Positions 62,497 to 64,000 of a stretch of DNA of 64,000 bases are shown here, piece by piece (within the stretch, counting starts at the first letter, position 1; the number at the start of each line of letters is the position of its first letter). The stretch is from CAZJUP01 sp964549275 (GTDB lineage: Bacteria > Fidelibacterota > Marinisomatia > Marinisomatales > TCS55), in the NCBI GenBank assembly GCA_964549275.1, contig CAZJUP010000005.1:83905-147904 (forward strand), in the 5' to 3' direction. Under the pieces are notes generated by a model that did no database searches, had not been told where the DNA came from, and saw only the letters and a list, made by a program, of their open reading frames with translations. The position numbers were made by a program, and so were the translations under genes.

Positions 62497-63807
62497 TTAA
62501 GATTTAGGATTTAGTACAGAATCGGTTTTTAATTTTTGGATCTCTTTTTTCAGTTCAACCATTTTAATCTCTCTACCAACAGTCAACTTTTGGAATCTTT
62601 GCAGATCATTCAACCGTTTTTGCGCTTTTGCTTCAAGTTTCTTTCTTTGAGTAACATCGCGGATAGTAATCAACAATGCATCTTGTCCGTTGTATTCAGT
62701 TTTGTTTATAAGGACTTCTTCTTCAAAAGATGTTCCATCTTTTTTCTTCCCAACCCATTCAACAAATTGCGGAATTCCGTCCAGAGCAAGGTGGAGTAAT
62801 ACATCGGCCTTTTCTTGATCTGTTTTATCCAAATCAGCTAATTTTATTTCAGGGTGTCCAATCAATTCGTCTTTTTTATACCCAAACAGCATCTCTGCGC
62901 CGAGATTCAAATCAAGAATATTTTTATCTTTATCCTGAATAAACAGCGCATCGGAAGTATTGTTAAACATATTCTGAAAATTTTCCTTCACTTCCCTGAG
63001 TTCTGCCGTCCGTTTTTCGACCCGCTTCTCCAAATCAGTCTTGGCTTCTTGAAGTGCAACGTCCATTTCTTTCCGTAAGGTAATATCTCGTAACACGCCT
63101 TCCAGACCCAGCACAGTACCCTTCTCACCATATAAAATCCTGACATTAGCCGATACTGTTATGGGATCCCCATTATTTTTTCGCAATTTCATTTCAAAGT
63201 CTGAGACGGCTCCGTGTTTTTCCAGAGCGGCCATAAACGAATCCCTTTCGAGAGGGTCATAATATAAATCATGAGCCTTTTTGCCCAGGAGATCGGCGGG
63301 GTCGTAGCCTCCCATTTCCTGAACAGACGGGCTCACAATGTCAATTCTCATATCCTTATCGGTTCGATAATACACATCTACAAAAGATTCGAAGATGTCT
63401 TTATATTTTTGCTCACTCTCTTCTAATGCCTTACTTGTTTCTTCAATGACCAGTAAATCTTCATCCCTGCGGATAACCAAGAGTTTAATGCCAATAGCTG
63501 TTCCCATCAGGCCGACGATGGCTAATGTGGTGGGCAGCCTTTTTTTCCAAAAAAGCGATTCAACGGTAAATTCATCATATACTTCAATCAGTAGTGAAAA
63601 CATAAATAGAATCATACCAATTTTTAAGAGAGGAATTCTTGTGCGGAGAGCGAAATATAACGCAGCAAGAAACCCTGTCAAATAGGCCAATTCCATAGCA
63701 ATATCTGGCCAGTCAAATTCTTGGCTTATGGGAAAACTAAAGAACCACAACGCACCGATTAAAATATTAATCAAAAGTATATTTCTAAACGTTAACCATT
63801 TATACAT
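62497..63807 (-). CDS. Membrane PAS-domain protein without kinase domain
   Basis: 436 residues. About four N-terminal membrane segments (ILLINILIGALWFF, LAYLTGFLAALYFAL, LKIGMILFMFSLLIEV, LAIVGLMGTAIGIKLLV) precede two PAS-PAC units (about 130-255 and 270-395; AEMLFGYKKDELIGHPE is in the second). It ends in a coiled coil, RFQKLTVGREIKMVELKKEI. It has no kinase, cyclase or DNA-binding part. It may sense a signal and act through the soluble hybrid kinase encoded next. Its ATG overlaps the stop of the truncated gene at 63800. Confidence 0.85.
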   Translation of the reverse strand: MYKWLTFRNILLINILIGALWFFSFPISQEFDWPDIAMELAYLTGFLAALYFALRTRIPLLKIGMILFMFSLLIEVYDEFTVESLFWKKRLPTTLAIVGLMGTAIGIKLLVIRRDEDLLVIEETSKALEESEQKYKDIFESFVDVYYRTDKDMRIDIVSPSVQEMGGYDPADLLGKKAHDLYYDPLERDSFMAALEKHGAVSDFEMKLRKNNGDPITVSANVRILYGEKGTVLGLEGVLRDITLRKEMDVALQEAKTDLEKRVEKRTAELREVKENFQNMFNNTSDALFIQDKDKNILDLNLGAEMLFGYKKDELIGHPEIKLADLDKTDQEKADVLLHLALDGIPQFVEWVGKKKDGTSFEEEVLINKTEYNGQDALLITIRDVTQRKKLEAKAQKRLNDLQRFQKLTVGREIKMVELKKEIQKLKTDSVLNPKS

Positions 63808-63923
63808 TATCTGAATTCTCCAAATCTTGTATTTTTTTCTTTAGTTCTACCATTTTCAATTCACGATCTATTGTTAATTTATGCAATTTCTCCAATTCTT
63901 CAAGGCGTTTACGCAATTCCCGT
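63800..63923 (-). pseudogene. C-terminal coiled-coil tail of a PAS-type sensor, cut by an IS element
   Basis: The frame reads RQRELRKRLEELEKLHKLTI, then DRELKMVELKKKIQDLEN, and stops at TAA 63802-63800. It matches the tail of the neighbouring PAS protein (LTVGREIKMVELKKEI). Upstream the frame runs into unrelated sequence with a stop, where the insertion element begins. The rest of the gene lies beyond the window or was lost. Confidence 0.7.
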
Positions 63924-64000
63924 TGCCTCAAAATAGAATGTTACTAAAGTTAAGCAACATTCGTTAGTTCTCCATATTCAATAGGTGTTTTATATCCCAA
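63924..64000. mobile_element. End of an IS3-family-like insertion sequence
   Basis: The segment starts TGCCTCAAAATAGAATG on the plus strand, a TG end as in many IS3-type elements, and contains the end of a transposase on the minus strand. It interrupts the coiled-coil gene. The other end is outside the window, so family and target duplication cannot be read. Confidence 0.6.
63950..64000 (-). CDS. Transposase C-terminus (IS3-family-like), partial
   Basis: Seventeen codons at the edge read LGYKTPIEYGELTNVA and stop. LGYKTPxE near the C-terminus is typical of the DDE integrase-type OrfB of IS3 elements (rve core end). Only this tail is visible, so activity cannot be judged. Confidence 0.65.
   Translation of the reverse strand: MGYKTPIEYGELTNVA

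Overview
The window reads as a chromosomal segment of a low-GC (roughly 40%) Gram-negative bacterium of the FCB lineage, most likely Candidatus Marinimicrobia (Neomarinimicrobiota) or a close relative. This placement is inferred from several features seen together: a protein ending in a type IX secretion sorting domain, a GWxTD-domain protein, a secreted beta-propeller, and RfaE1 without its nucleotidyltransferase half. No marker gene was searched. Coding density is high, with many 1-14 bp gene overlaps and ATGA junctions. I see no prophage and no CRISPR array. One insertion-sequence end sits at the right edge.

Layout. 1-3.9 kb: the end of a secreted protein with thrombospondin-3-like calcium repeats (minus), then a four-gene plus-strand operon ending in a secreted HExxH protease. 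3.9-17.4 kb: a long minus-strand series that reads smpB, tyrS, phosphatase, hypothetical, trxA, trxB, ABC ATPase, HDAC-like, PspC, rfaE1, propeller, GWxTD, IDH-like, RecB-type nuclease. 17.5-22.8 kb: tRNA-Leu(CAG), a DUF3524 (queuosine mannosyltransferase-like) glycosyltransferase, and a DegT-tldD-tldE operon. 23-27.7 kb: hsp20, a flavin reductase, an SDR, a eukaryote-like cystathionine beta-synthase core followed by a TlpA-like thioredoxin, and two paralogous lipoproteins. 27.6-31.8 kb: uvrC, an ECF sigma factor with a small membrane partner, and a DUF6249-like protein, with a strong inverted repeat between the last two. 30.9-34.4 kb: a putative D-glutamate/D-amino-acid operon (DgcN, DgcA/dipeptide epimerase, VOC epimerase, serine racemase/threonine dehydratase-like). 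34.8-37.3 kb: pabA-pabB-pabC for p-aminobenzoate. 37.4-42.7 kb: an NhaC antiporter, enoyl-CoA hydratase, trkH and trkA. 42.7-53 kb: a dense housekeeping run reading comF, pgk, tpiA, secG, tRNA-Leu(GAG), TPR, HAD, acpS, nnr, vanZ, recN, murA. 53.1-64 kb: a receiver/ATP-grasp fusion, gdhA, tRNA-Met, a small lipoprotein, an HPt protein, a large hybrid histidine kinase, a membrane PAS protein, and a coiled-coil gene tail cut by an IS3-like element.

The most unusual items are the 990-residue double-receiver/ATP-grasp protein without the rest of PEP synthase, together with the phosphorelay parts nearby. Others are acpS without a canonical start codon, the bacterial DUF3524 enzyme, the D-amino-acid module, a degenerate isocitrate-dehydrogenase-like protein in an envelope operon, and paired lipoproteins with conserved cysteines.
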